Assembly: GCA_903875575.1 (NCBI GenBank)
Contig: CAIQWJ010000072.1
Span: 1 to 64,000 of the forward strand
From: an uncultured Acidobacteriia bacterium
Lineage (GTDB): Bacteria > Acidobacteriota > Terriglobia > Bryobacterales > Bryobacteraceae
Direction of reading: 5' to 3'
DNA length: 64,000 bases
This document shows positions 34,034 through 41,864 of the stretch, in pieces. A program made the translations under genes and the position numbers. How positions within the stretch are numbered: position 1 is the first letter of the stretch; each line of letters opens with the position of its first letter. The notes under the pieces were generated by a model. That model made no database searches, was not told the DNA's origin, and was given only the letters and a program-made list of their open reading frames with translations.

Positions 34034-34230
34034 AACCGGAATATGATTTCAGTAAAGGCGAGCGCGGAAAGTTCTTCCGGCCCAACGCTGAACTTGCCTT
34101 GCCGATCTATTTGAGCGCCGACGTCCAGGCTTATCTGGCCGAGCGCGCCGCCAGCAAAGGCATGCCGCTCAGCGAGATGGTAAACGCCCTGCTGAAACAG
34201 GAAATCCAGATAATCGAATCGGTGAAGTAG
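34030..34230 (+). CDS. brnA: BrnA-family antitoxin
   Basis: 66 residues: an acidic/basic N-terminus (KPEYDFSKGERGKFFRP) that would wrap BrnT and a C-terminal ribbon-helix-helix-like region (LPIYLSADVQAYLAERAASK, then GMPLSEMVNALLKQEI). It has the toxin-first order typical of brnTA and overlaps brnT by ATGA. By family knowledge it autorepresses the operon. Confidence 0.92.
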   Translation: MKPEYDFSKGERGKFFRPNAELALPIYLSADVQAYLAERAASKGMPLSEMVNALLKQEIQIIESVK

Positions 34231-34393
34231 ACGGCCCGAAAGCGCTGCGCTTTTCAGCTACACCGTCGATTAGTTACTTTTACCACTCCCTGCGGGCAAT
34301 CATCGCCAGCGTCCGTGACCCTGGACTACCGGGGCCGGCTCCGTCGCAGATCCCACAGTCCGCGCGCCGAGAGGGTCAAGGTGAAGCCCCCCA

Positions 34394-34671
34394 GCTGAAA
34401 TTCGCAATACCAGACCCTGCGTCGTAATTTCGGTGAATATCCTCAATGAACGGAGAAAGACCGTAATTGTGGTGCCCCTTTCCACCTCGCCCCGGTCCAG
34501 TCCGCCCATCATGATCCCTGTGACGTGCGCGGGCAAACCCTGCGTGGCAGGCAGCGACCAGCTACCCGCAGTCGCCAAAAGAGCGCCTTTAATCCAGATT
34601 GGACACCCCTCACCCAGGAACAAATGTCCATGTTCGACGAAGTCCTGCGACAGATCATGAATCTGGGGTAG
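34394..34671 (+). pseudogene. MazF/PemK toxin remnant, copy 2
   Basis: Begins further upstream in the protein than copy 1: AEIRNTRPCVVISVNILNER, then RKTVIVVPLSTSPRSSPPIM and IPVTCAGKPCVAGSDQL. An extra A in GCCAAAAGAGCGCC and an extra C later shift the frame twice, after which LTQEQMSMFDEVLRQIMNLG and a TAG restore the family C-terminus. No antitoxin is adjacent. The indels differ from those of copy 1, so each decayed on its own. Confidence 0.75.
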
Positions 34672-34693
34672 TGGCCGTTGTGCCACAACCGGC

Positions 34694-34734
34694 GGTTGGC
34701 TGACCATTCTTGTAGTTGGTAAACGCTGTGCCGT
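34694..34734. repeat. 41-bp repeat downstream of mazF remnant 2
   Basis: Partner of 33619-33659; it follows the second mazF remnant by 22 bp. Confidence 0.6.
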
Positions 34735-34855
34735 TGATCATGGGTTTATTCGGCTTCTCGAATCTGTGGCAGTTGGAGACAGCGGTCCTGGTCTTCGGGA
34801 AGTACAGCCAGAAGACCAGCGAACCCATCAGTCCCCGTTTGATCGTACGTTTCAA

Positions 34856-35050
34856 ATCTCCCCAAACGGCAGCGCCACAACCCCAGCCCCCAGCGGCAAA
34901 CGCACGCTCCCCGGATGCACCACAAACCCCGGCCCCACCCGGTCCCCCAGCGCCGTCTGAAACGCCCGAATCCCCTTCGCCATCGCAGGGCGCGGCGTCC
35001 CCGAGAGCTGATGGACCAGGTTACGGAGTCTCTGGCGGGTCAGGCAATGG
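34856..35050. pseudogene. Fragments of the DUF4143 ATPase gene (copy 3), partly inverted
   Basis: 34856-35009 matches the last about 50 codons of the ATPase gene in the same (minus) orientation as the intact copy. Directly after it, 35008-35042 matches an internal piece (encoding QVTESLAGx) in the opposite orientation. So this copy has suffered a deletion with inversion. A 26-bp stretch after it (35049-35076) resembles 34753-34781. Confidence 0.7.
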
Positions 35051-35303
35051 CTTCTCGGATCTGCGGCAGCCGGAGAGAACGAGTGACGGCTGATTTATTG
35101 TTACAATCCGGATTATCGGCAGACGGTGCACGAAAAGTCGACATGGCCTCATCAGGTATGGTTTCCACGCTTTTCCACGCCTACCCTCTAGAGTGGATCG
35201 TGCCGGAGTTGTCAGAAATAAGTTTTTCGGTGCGGGGCAGGATGCAGATGTCCTGCCAAAGCTGGACGCTCCAGGCGAAAAATAGCAGGGAGGAATTAAT
35301 TCC

Positions 35304-36206
35304 GTGAAGAAATGGAGAGTTCTTTTTTGTCCGGCACTCATGAGCCTGTATGTGTCGACCAGAGCTACAGCGCGGTTGTGGCTCGTCTTCGTACTTCTGG
35401 TGCCGCACGTGATCGCCGCGGACCATTTTGAGGTCGTTTCTGTCAGGCCAACGGAAATGGCGAAGCCGATCCGCAGACACTCCCCCGGGCGGATCGCATA
35501 TGAAGGGATTGGGGTGGCGGAGCTCATCATGAAAGCGTTCGCGCTGCCGCAATATCAAGTGGTCTGGCCAGACTGGGTCTGGGGCGTAGCCAGAGATCAC
35601 CCGGCCAAAGAGAAGCCCGAGGGCCGGTACTTCACGATAGACGCGACGATGGCACCGGAGACGACTGCGGCGGAATTCCAGTTAATGCTCCAGAATCTGC
35701 TGATTGAACGCTTCGGCCTTGCTTTTCACCGCGAGACGCGGCAACTGGCTCAGTATGAGCTTTCATTTGTTGCGGGCGGTCCGAGAATGGCGCTTGCTAA
35801 GGCGGTGCTGGAAGGTCCGCTCGGGAACCTTCCGGATGACAACGAGGACATTGTAAGCACTAAACACAGGGACACGAATCAACTGAGATTCGGCAATGAT
35901 CAAATGGTCGTAAAGGGTGACTACACGGTGACGGCGATCGCGGCCCTGTTCTCGCAATGGCTGCGTCATCCGATGGTAGACCGGACGGGCACCAGAGAAT
36001 ACTACGCACTGGATTTCACTTGCGGCTGGAACCCCTATTCCGCACCGCCATTCGAGGTTGGGATGACGAACCGGGCTACGGATAGCGAGGCCCGTATGCT
36101 GTTCTCTGAGATGGAAAAGAAGCTGGGCTTGAAGGTGACATTGCGGACCGTTCCAACTCAGCTCCTGGTTATAGACCGCCTCCGCCACGAAGCTACCGGG
36201 AACTGA
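35304..36206 (+). CDS. TIGR03435 family secreted protein
   Basis: 300 residues from a GTG at 35304 with GGGAGG at 35288-35293. The signal peptide ends near PHVIAADHF. Family core: FEVVSVRPTEMAKP, LMLQNLLIERFGLAFHRETR and the C-terminal MEKKLGLKVTLRTVPTQLLV. The central part is longer and more divergent than in the three paralogues at 22-24.4 kb. It sits intact amid remnants. A GGCAGGA/TCCTGCC hairpin (35236-35257) lies in its 5' region. Confidence 0.88.
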   Translation: MKKWRVLFCPALMSLYVSTRATARLWLVFVLLVPHVIAADHFEVVSVRPTEMAKPIRRHSPGRIAYEGIGVAELIMKAFALPQYQVVWPDWVWGVARDHPAKEKPEGRYFTIDATMAPETTAAEFQLMLQNLLIERFGLAFHRETRQLAQYELSFVAGGPRMALAKAVLEGPLGNLPDDNEDIVSTKHRDTNQLRFGNDQMVVKGDYTVTAIAALFSQWLRHPMVDRTGTREYYALDFTCGWNPYSAPPFEVGMTNRATDSEARMLFSEMEKKLGLKVTLRTVPTQLLVIDRLRHEATGN

Positions 36207-36217
36207 TAGGCTGCGGC

Positions 36218-36435
36218 TTGTTAAGAAGACGGGCTACTCCATTGGGCCGTCCGATAGTCGCTTCCGCTTATCTTAGCGATGGGTACTCTTTTCACTTGAA
36301 CGGCGTGGCACCCGGAGACTACCAGTTAATGGCTGTGGAAGTTTCGGCGTCGCCCCGACCGCTCGCCTCGCGACGGATTATCGTGGGCCGCGAGGATGTC
36401 GCCGATGTGCGCCTGAATGTGCAGGCATCTGGCAG
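36218..36435 (+). pseudogene. Carboxypeptidase-regulatory-like remnant cut by repeat copy B
   Basis: Encodes VASAYLSDGYSFHLNGVAPG, DYQLMAVEVSASPRP and RRIIVGREDVADVRLNVQAS, the end of a regulatory-like beta-sandwich. The reading frame then runs directly into repeat copy B at 36436, which supplies its stop. So the repeat's left border interrupts a gene. Confidence 0.6.
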
Positions 36436-36662
36436 AAATGCAAAACCCCGTCTGTCGGGCGGGGTCTGCAGGTCTACGGAGTAGAGAGGAGGTGCCTTTA
36501 TGGACCTTCTGATGCTGTTCGTCTTACTGATCGTTCTACTGATTAGGAAACGACGGACCAAACTCAAAATCGAAATCGATCTGTAGTCTGACCGATGGAG
36601 GCTGGCGGTCGCGAGCCGCTGGCCTCTACAGCATCGATTCTAACATGAATCCGGACCAGCGC
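36436..36662 (+). repeat. 227-bp duplicated element, copy B
   Basis: Same content and order as copy A (31075-31301), 5,361 bp away. The minus-strand terminator hairpin (36445-36465), AGAGGAGG, peptide frame and second hairpin are all retained. Flanks differ on the left; on the right both copies are followed, after 286 and 38 bp, by the shared 3' side of the ATPase gene, so element and ATPase probably moved or duplicated as one module. Confidence 0.85.
36500..36586 (+). CDS. 28-residue hydrophobic-basic peptide, copy B
   Basis: Protein identical to copy A (31139-31225), with one synonymous difference. The ribosome-binding site and spacing are kept; one base differs in the spacer before the ATG. 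Hydrophobic residues 3-15 then RKRRTK. Whether it is a toxin, a small regulator or a by-product of a duplicated element cannot be told from sequence. Confidence 0.65.
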   Translation: MDLLMLFVLLIVLLIRKRRTKLKIEIDL

Positions 36663-36751
36663 TCTGAGAGCGACGAGTCTCCGGGGCCGCCTCCCAAGTA
36701 AGCGGTTGATTTGTGCGTCTGCCACGGAGGAATGACAACGGGAGCAATACC

Positions 36752-37740
36752 TCAGATCTCCCCAAACGGCAACGCCACCACCCCCGCCCCCAGCGGCAAC
36801 CGCACGTTCCCCGGATGCACCACAAACCCCGGGCCCACCCGGTCCTCCAGCGCCGCCTGAAACGCCCGAATCCCCTTCGCCATCGCAGGGCGCGGCGTCC
36901 CCGAGAGCTTTACCTCAATCGGGATCAGCTTCCCCTCCGCCTCCACCACCAAATCAACCTCCTCGCCCGCCGAAGTGCGCCAGAAGTAGATCCGCGGCTC
37001 CTCCCCCCGGTTGACGAACGCTTTCACAATCTCCAGCAGCACCGCATTCTCAAAAATAGCCCCGCCCATCGGGCCCGACCCCGCATGCTCCGCATCCCTC
37101 AAACCCGCCAGATGGCAAAGCAACCCGGTATCGGTGAAATACACCTTCGGCGTCTTAACCAGCCGCTTGCCTACATTCGCATGGTACGGTCGCAACACAA
37201 TCACCTGGAAAGTGGCCTCCAGGACAGAGAGCCAGGCCTTGGCCGTGTTCAGCGCAATCCCCAGATCGCGCGCAACATCCGCCAGATTGAGCAACTGCCC
37301 CGCCCGCGCCGCCAGCGCCCGCAGAAAACTCTGGAATGACAACAAATTCCCAATCTGCCGCAACGCCCGAACATCTCGCTCCAGGTAAGTCTGGATATAA
37401 GCGGATTGCCACAGCGCAATGTCGCGATCCGGCTCCGCCACCAGTTCTGGAAATCCACCGCGCAGCAGATTCCGCCAGATAGTTTGAAACGTCGGCACCT
37501 GCTCCGCTGGACAGGAGCCTGCGGCTGCCGACGGCATCTCCCACGGCAACGGCTCCCCCGCGCGACCGAATTCCTCCCGCTGCGAAAGCGTCATCAACCG
37601 CAACATCGCGGTTCGACCCGCCAGCGACTCCGTAACCTGCTCCGTCAACAGCAGATTCTGCGACCCGGTCAGCAGATACCGGCCCCGTGCCTCCCGTCCA
37701 TCCGCTCTTTAATATAAGGCAGCAACTCCGGCGCATACTG
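36752..37740 (-). pseudogene. DUF4143 ATPase gene, 5'-deleted (copy 2)
   Basis: The C-terminal 298 residues (from TEQVTESLAGRTAMLRLMTL) are nearly identical to the intact ATPase, including the FWRTSAGEEVDLVVE region. Near 37695 a 7-bp deletion shifts the frame, and at about 37740 homology stops: codons for roughly the first 83 residues with Walker A and Walker B are gone and the palindromic upstream region is joined directly. It cannot encode a functional ATPase, though the DUF4143 part might still be translated. Confidence 0.85.
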
Positions 37741-37744
37741 TTCA

Positions 37745-37775
37745 TGCAATTATGCATTTCAAATGCATAATTGCA
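37745..37775. promoter_or_regulatory. 31-bp palindrome upstream of the truncated ATPase copy
   Basis: TGCAATTATGCATT, TCA, AATGCATAATTGCA. Arms are identical to those at 32894-32924 while the spacer differs (TCA against CTG), so the symmetry has been kept while adjacent coding DNA was lost. Confidence 0.7.
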
Positions 37776-37793
37776 CGGATTCAATCATCACAC

Positions 37794-37838
37794 TTGCCTT
37801 TGCGCACTTTGCGAATCTTTGCGGCCTTGGCGTCAAAG
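37794..37838. repeat. TTTGCG short-period tract, copy 4
   Basis: TTGCCTTTGCGCACTTTGCG and following AATCTTTGCGGCCTTGGCGTCAAAG: four units at about 11-nt spacing, 19 bp after the palindrome and 107 bp before the next gene. Confidence 0.55.
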
Positions 37839-37944
37839 AATGAAACCTGCACCTGCTCCGGGGACAGTGACACACCTATTTTCCCAAATAAAATCATGAA
37901 GATACGAAAATTCCACCAACCACCCATGCTAAAACTCTCAATAT

Positions 37945-38688
37945 ATGGCAATCTCCGAGAGAAAACTCATAGCCAACCGGGCCAACGCCCTGAAATCCCG
38001 AGGCCCCAAAACCCCTCAGGGCAAAGCCGCCTCCGCCCAAAACGGCACCCGCCACGGCATGCTCTCCAAATCCATCGTCCTCGCCGGTGAATCCGAAACC
38101 GAGTTCGCCGCCCTCGCCAACTCCCTCCACGCCGAATTCCAGCCAGCCACCACCGCCGAAAAGCTCCTGGTCGAAAGCATGGCCGCCTATCGCTGGCGTC
38201 TCATGCGCCTTTGGTCCCTCGAAACCGCCGAAATCGAGTACGAAATCGGCCGCCAGACCGGCGAAGCCCTCACATCCGACGCGCCAACCCGCGCCATGCT
38301 CGCTCTCCGCACCCTTTCCAACGAATCCCGTTGGCCGGAACTCGCCTCCCGCTACGAACATCGCCAGAATCGCGGCTACCACCAGTCCCTCGACGACCTC
38401 CTGAAGCTCCAGGCCCAGCGAATCGCCCCCCCATCGCAGAAAAACGTCTTTTTGCCATGCGATCCCACCCATATCACTGAAAACAAGACGTCCCCCGAAA
38501 TCTGCGACCCCAACAACACGCCCGGCGAACCCATAAAATCGCCCAGTGAACCCATAATAATGGCCGGTGAACCCACCCACGAGCCGGAAAACGGTAAACG
38601 GAAAACGGTGAACGGTGAACAGGAGGCCTTCCAGGCCTCCGCACCATTGTTTCCGGTAGCGCTTACGTATATAATCAACAGGGTCCAA
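37945..38688 (+). CDS. RANRxNAxxSxGPKTxxGK-type domain, read in frame into the next gene
   Basis: 248 codons from ATG 37945. The N-terminus (AISERKLIANRANALKSRGP, then KTPQGKAASAQNGTRHGML) is a pattern found at the start of many about 200-residue Acidobacteria and Planctomycetes proteins of unknown function that are often repeated in genomes. After residue 160 the sequence becomes low complexity, with three imperfect 22-bp units encoding GEPxxxP-like steps and then GGTGAACGG-type DNA. There is no stop before the DUF1592 gene, so the frame continues as a single 1,304-codon ORF to 41859. I suspect loss of the original stop rather than a true fusion. Confidence 0.6.
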
Positions 38689-41600
38689 ATGTCTCGTCCC
38701 CTTTCTCAGTTCGCCCTGCGTGCCCTCACCGCCGCCCTCGCCCTTTCCGCCATCCCGGTCGCCGAACCCGCGGGCACTTCCCTCGACCGCCAGTTCACCG
38801 AGGTCGTCCGCCCCTTCGTCACCCAATACTGCGTCACCTGCCACTCCGGCAACACCCCCGCAGCCCAATTCGACCTCTCCACCTACACTTCCAAAGACCT
38901 GGCCGTCCGCGACCACGCCCGCTGGGCCCTTGTCATCGACAAACTCACCGCAAAGCAGATGCCCCCGGCCGGCATGCCCGCGCCCCCCGATGAAGCCCGT
39001 CAAAAGGTCGTCGACTGGGTCAAAGCCATGCGCTCCGAAGAAGCCATGAAGCACGCCGGCGACCCCGGCCCCGTCCTCGCCCGCCGCCTCAGCAACGCCG
39101 AATACAACTACACGATTCGCGACCTCACCGGCGTCGATATCCGCCCCACCCGCGAGTTCCCCGTCGACCCCGCCAATCAGGCCGGCTTCGACAACTCCGG
39201 CGAATCCCTCACCATGTCCCCCGCCCTGCTCACCAAGTACCTGCAGGCCGCGCACGAAGTCAGCGACCACATGGTCCTCACCCCGGATGGCATCAACTTC
39301 GCCGCCACCCCCATGCTGGTGGAAACCGACAAAGACAAATACACCATCCAGCGCATCATGGATTTCTACAACAGTCAGCCCACTGACTTTGCCGATTACT
39401 TCCGCGCCGCCTGGAAATACAAGTACCGCATCGCCCTCGGCAAGCCCACCGCCACGCTCGCGCAGATCGCCGCGGAATCGAAGCTCAGCGCGAAGTACCT
39501 GCCGCTGGTCTGGAACATCTTACAAAGCACCCCGGCCACCGCCAAAACCGACGTCGGCCCCATCGCGAAATTGCAGAAGATGTTTCAGGAGCTCCCGAAG
39601 CCGGATGCCTCCAAATCCGTTCCCTCCGCTGGCCAGTTCTCCTCCATGCGAGACTTCGTCAACCGCATCCGCCGCGACACCGGCATGCAGTACGCCGCCC
39701 CCACAGTAAAAGGTCTGCCCGGCGGCTCCGAAGCCCTGATGGACTGGAAACTCCAGCAGTTCGCCGCCCACCACCGCGAGAGCGATCCCGCCGCCCTGCG
39801 CAACGATACCGATCCACCCGCGAACGTGTTCATCCCGCGCTACCCGGGCCTCCATATGGATGGAGCCCCCCACTGGGCCGCCCTCACCAACAGGTCCCGC
39901 CAGGATGATCCGGATCTCGCCGTCCCCGCCGCCGAAAAGGCAAAGTATCAGGCCGCCTTCGCGCGCTTCGCCTCCGTCTTCCCTGACACCTTTGTGGTCT
40001 CCGAACGCGGCCGCTACTTTCCCGACAACTCGCAGGATCAGGGCCGCTTCCTCAGCGCCGGTTATCACAACGTGATGGGCTACTACCGCGATGACACCGC
40101 ACTGCGCGAATTGATCCTGGACGACAAGGGCATTCACGAGATCAACAAACTCTGGGATGAATTCGATTACATCGCCGCCTGGACCGAGCGTACGTGGGTC
40201 CAGTATTACTTCAACCAGAGCGGCGAAGTCGCGGACAAAGGCGACGAAGGCGGCTCCGAACGCCCCGTCGGCCATGAAGTCACCGATACCCCCGTCATCA
40301 TGGGCCTGAAGGCCGCTTACCTGGCGAAGGCCGCGGCCGACCCGAAGCCCGATCCCAACGCCCCCGGTGCCATCACCGAACACTTCGACCGCATCAATGC
40401 CACTCTTCGCAGCCTGGAAAAGATGCACACGGATGCCGAGCCGAAACACCTCGCGGCCCTCGTGAAGTTTGCCGCCAAAGCCTACCGCCGGAATCTCACC
40501 AAAGCCGAGAGCGACGACATCCTCGCCTACTACCACCAGTTGCGCGACAAGAGCGCCCTCTCCCATGAGGACGCCATTCGCGACTCCATCGTCGCCATCC
40601 TCATGTCGCCCGATTTCTGCTACCGCATCGACCTTTCCGATGCCAACGCGCCCGCCCGCAGCGTCGTCCAGCCCGCCTCCCTGACGACTCCTGCCGCACC
40701 TTCCTCCTCCGCTGGCGTGCCGCTCTCCGGTTTCGCCATCGCCAGCCGTCTCAGCTACTTCCTCTGGAGCAGCATGCCGGATGCGGAACTCCTCTCGCAC
40801 GCAGCCGCGGGCGACCTCCAGAACCCTATCGTCCTTCTGGCCCAGACTAAACGCATGCTCAAGGACGCGCGCTCCAAAGGCATGGCCACCGAGTTCGGCG
40901 GCAACTGGCTCGAATTCCGCCGCTTTGAAAACCACAACGGTGTCGACCGCCAGCGCTTCCCGGACTTCACCAACGAACTCCGCGAAGCCATGTTCGAAGA
41001 GCCCGTGCGCTACCTGCATGACACCATCCAGAACGATCGCTCCGTTTACGACCTCCTGTTCGGCAACTATACGTTCGTGAATCCCGTCCTCGCCCAGCAC
41101 TATCGGCTGCCCGTCTTCAGCGATCCGAAGCCGGATCCCAATCAGTGGATCCGCGTCGACAATGCCGATATGTTCCAGCGCGGCGGCCTGATCCCCATGG
41201 CGGCCTTCCTCACGCAGAACTCGCCCGGTCTCCGCACCAGCCCCGTCAAGCGCGGCCACTGGCTGGTGAGCCGCGTGCTCGGCGAAGTCATTCCCCCGCC
41301 CCCGCCGGTCGTCCCCGAACTCCCCAACGACGAAGCGAAATCGGATCTCCCCATACGCGCGCTTCTCGCCCAGCACCGCGCCAACCCGGTCTGCGGCTCC
41401 TGCCACGCTCGTTTCGATGTGTTTGGTCTGGCTCTCGAAGGCTACGGCCCCACCGGCGAGGCGCGAAGCAAAGATCTGGGCGGACGCATGGTTGACGCCA
41501 GCGCCAACCTGCCAGGCGGCGTCGACGTCGTCGGCATCCGCGGCGTGAAGGATTACATCCGCGAGCGTCGCCTCCCCGGTTTCGTCGATGGCCTCAGCCG

Positions 41601-41859
41601 CAAGCTGCTTTCGTATGCTCTCAGCCGGTCGCTGCTGCTCTCCGATGAGCCGCTCATCTCGACAATGGAAGCGAAGCTCGCAGCCAACGGCAATCATTTC
41701 GATTCGCTGGTCGAGTCCATCGTCACCAGTTCGCAGTTCCGCAACAAGCGCCCGGCCGAGCCGATGCAGCCCGCAAAGCCCGGCACTAAAACCGCCTCCA
41801 TTTCAGCACCAAAAAATGCGAAAATGGCAGAAGCCCCACAATCAAAGAGAGGGATGTAG
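38689..41859 (+). CDS. Secreted DUF1592 cytochrome c-like protein
   Basis: 1,056 residues if started at ATG 38689, which gives a signal peptide (MSRPLSQFALRALTAALALS). An N-terminal heme site CVTCH near residue 47 is followed by DUF1587 (LARRLSNAEYNYTIRDLTGV), DUF1595 and DUF1592 regions (SRLSYFLWSSMPDAELLSHA), DUF1588 (FVNPVLAQHYRLP, then GLIPMAAFLTQNSPG and a second heme-like CGSCH) and DUF1585 at the end. This architecture is widespread in Planctomycetes and Acidobacteria. It is paired, 5 bp downstream, with a DUF1552 gene, as is usual; the pair's biochemical role is unknown. Confidence 0.88.
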   Translation: MSRPLSQFALRALTAALALSAIPVAEPAGTSLDRQFTEVVRPFVTQYCVTCHSGNTPAAQFDLSTYTSKDLAVRDHARWALVIDKLTAKQMPPAGMPAPPDEARQKVVDWVKAMRSEEAMKHAGDPGPVLARRLSNAEYNYTIRDLTGVDIRPTREFPVDPANQAGFDNSGESLTMSPALLTKYLQAAHEVSDHMVLTPDGINFAATPMLVETDKDKYTIQRIMDFYNSQPTDFADYFRAAWKYKYRIALGKPTATLAQIAAESKLSAKYLPLVWNILQSTPATAKTDVGPIAKLQKMFQELPKPDASKSVPSAGQFSSMRDFVNRIRRDTGMQYAAPTVKGLPGGSEALMDWKLQQFAAHHRESDPAALRNDTDPPANVFIPRYPGLHMDGAPHWAALTNRSRQDDPDLAVPAAEKAKYQAAFARFASVFPDTFVVSERGRYFPDNSQDQGRFLSAGYHNVMGYYRDDTALRELILDDKGIHEINKLWDEFDYIAAWTERTWVQYYFNQSGEVADKGDEGGSERPVGHEVTDTPVIMGLKAAYLAKAAADPKPDPNAPGAITEHFDRINATLRSLEKMHTDAEPKHLAALVKFAAKAYRRNLTKAESDDILAYYHQLRDKSALSHEDAIRDSIVAILMSPDFCYRIDLSDANAPARSVVQPASLTTPAAPSSSAGVPLSGFAIASRLSYFLWSSMPDAELLSHAAAGDLQNPIVLLAQTKRMLKDARSKGMATEFGGNWLEFRRFENHNGVDRQRFPDFTNELREAMFEEPVRYLHDTIQNDRSVYDLLFGNYTFVNPVLAQHYRLPVFSDPKPDPNQWIRVDNADMFQRGGLIPMAAFLTQNSPGLRTSPVKRGHWLVSRVLGEVIPPPPPVVPELPNDEAKSDLPIRALLAQHRANPVCGSCHARFDVFGLALEGYGPTGEARSKDLGGRMVDASANLPGGVDVVGIRGVKDYIRERRLPGFVDGLSRKLLSYALSRSLLLSDEPLISTMEAKLAANGNHFDSLVESIVTSSQFRNKRPAEPMQPAKPGTKTASISAPKNAKMAEAPQSKRGM

Positions 41860-41864
41860 ACCAA

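Noticed and set aside
33082..34707. Two minus-strand ORFs sharing MPAHVTGIMMGGLDRGEVE
   Set aside because: They look like a conserved protein but are the antisense of the two mazF/pemK remnants; the plus strand carries the recognisable family motifs.
38525..38625. Short tandem units as a possible CRISPR array
   Set aside because: Only three imperfect 22-bp units with no spacers of regular length, inside an open reading frame, and no cas genes.
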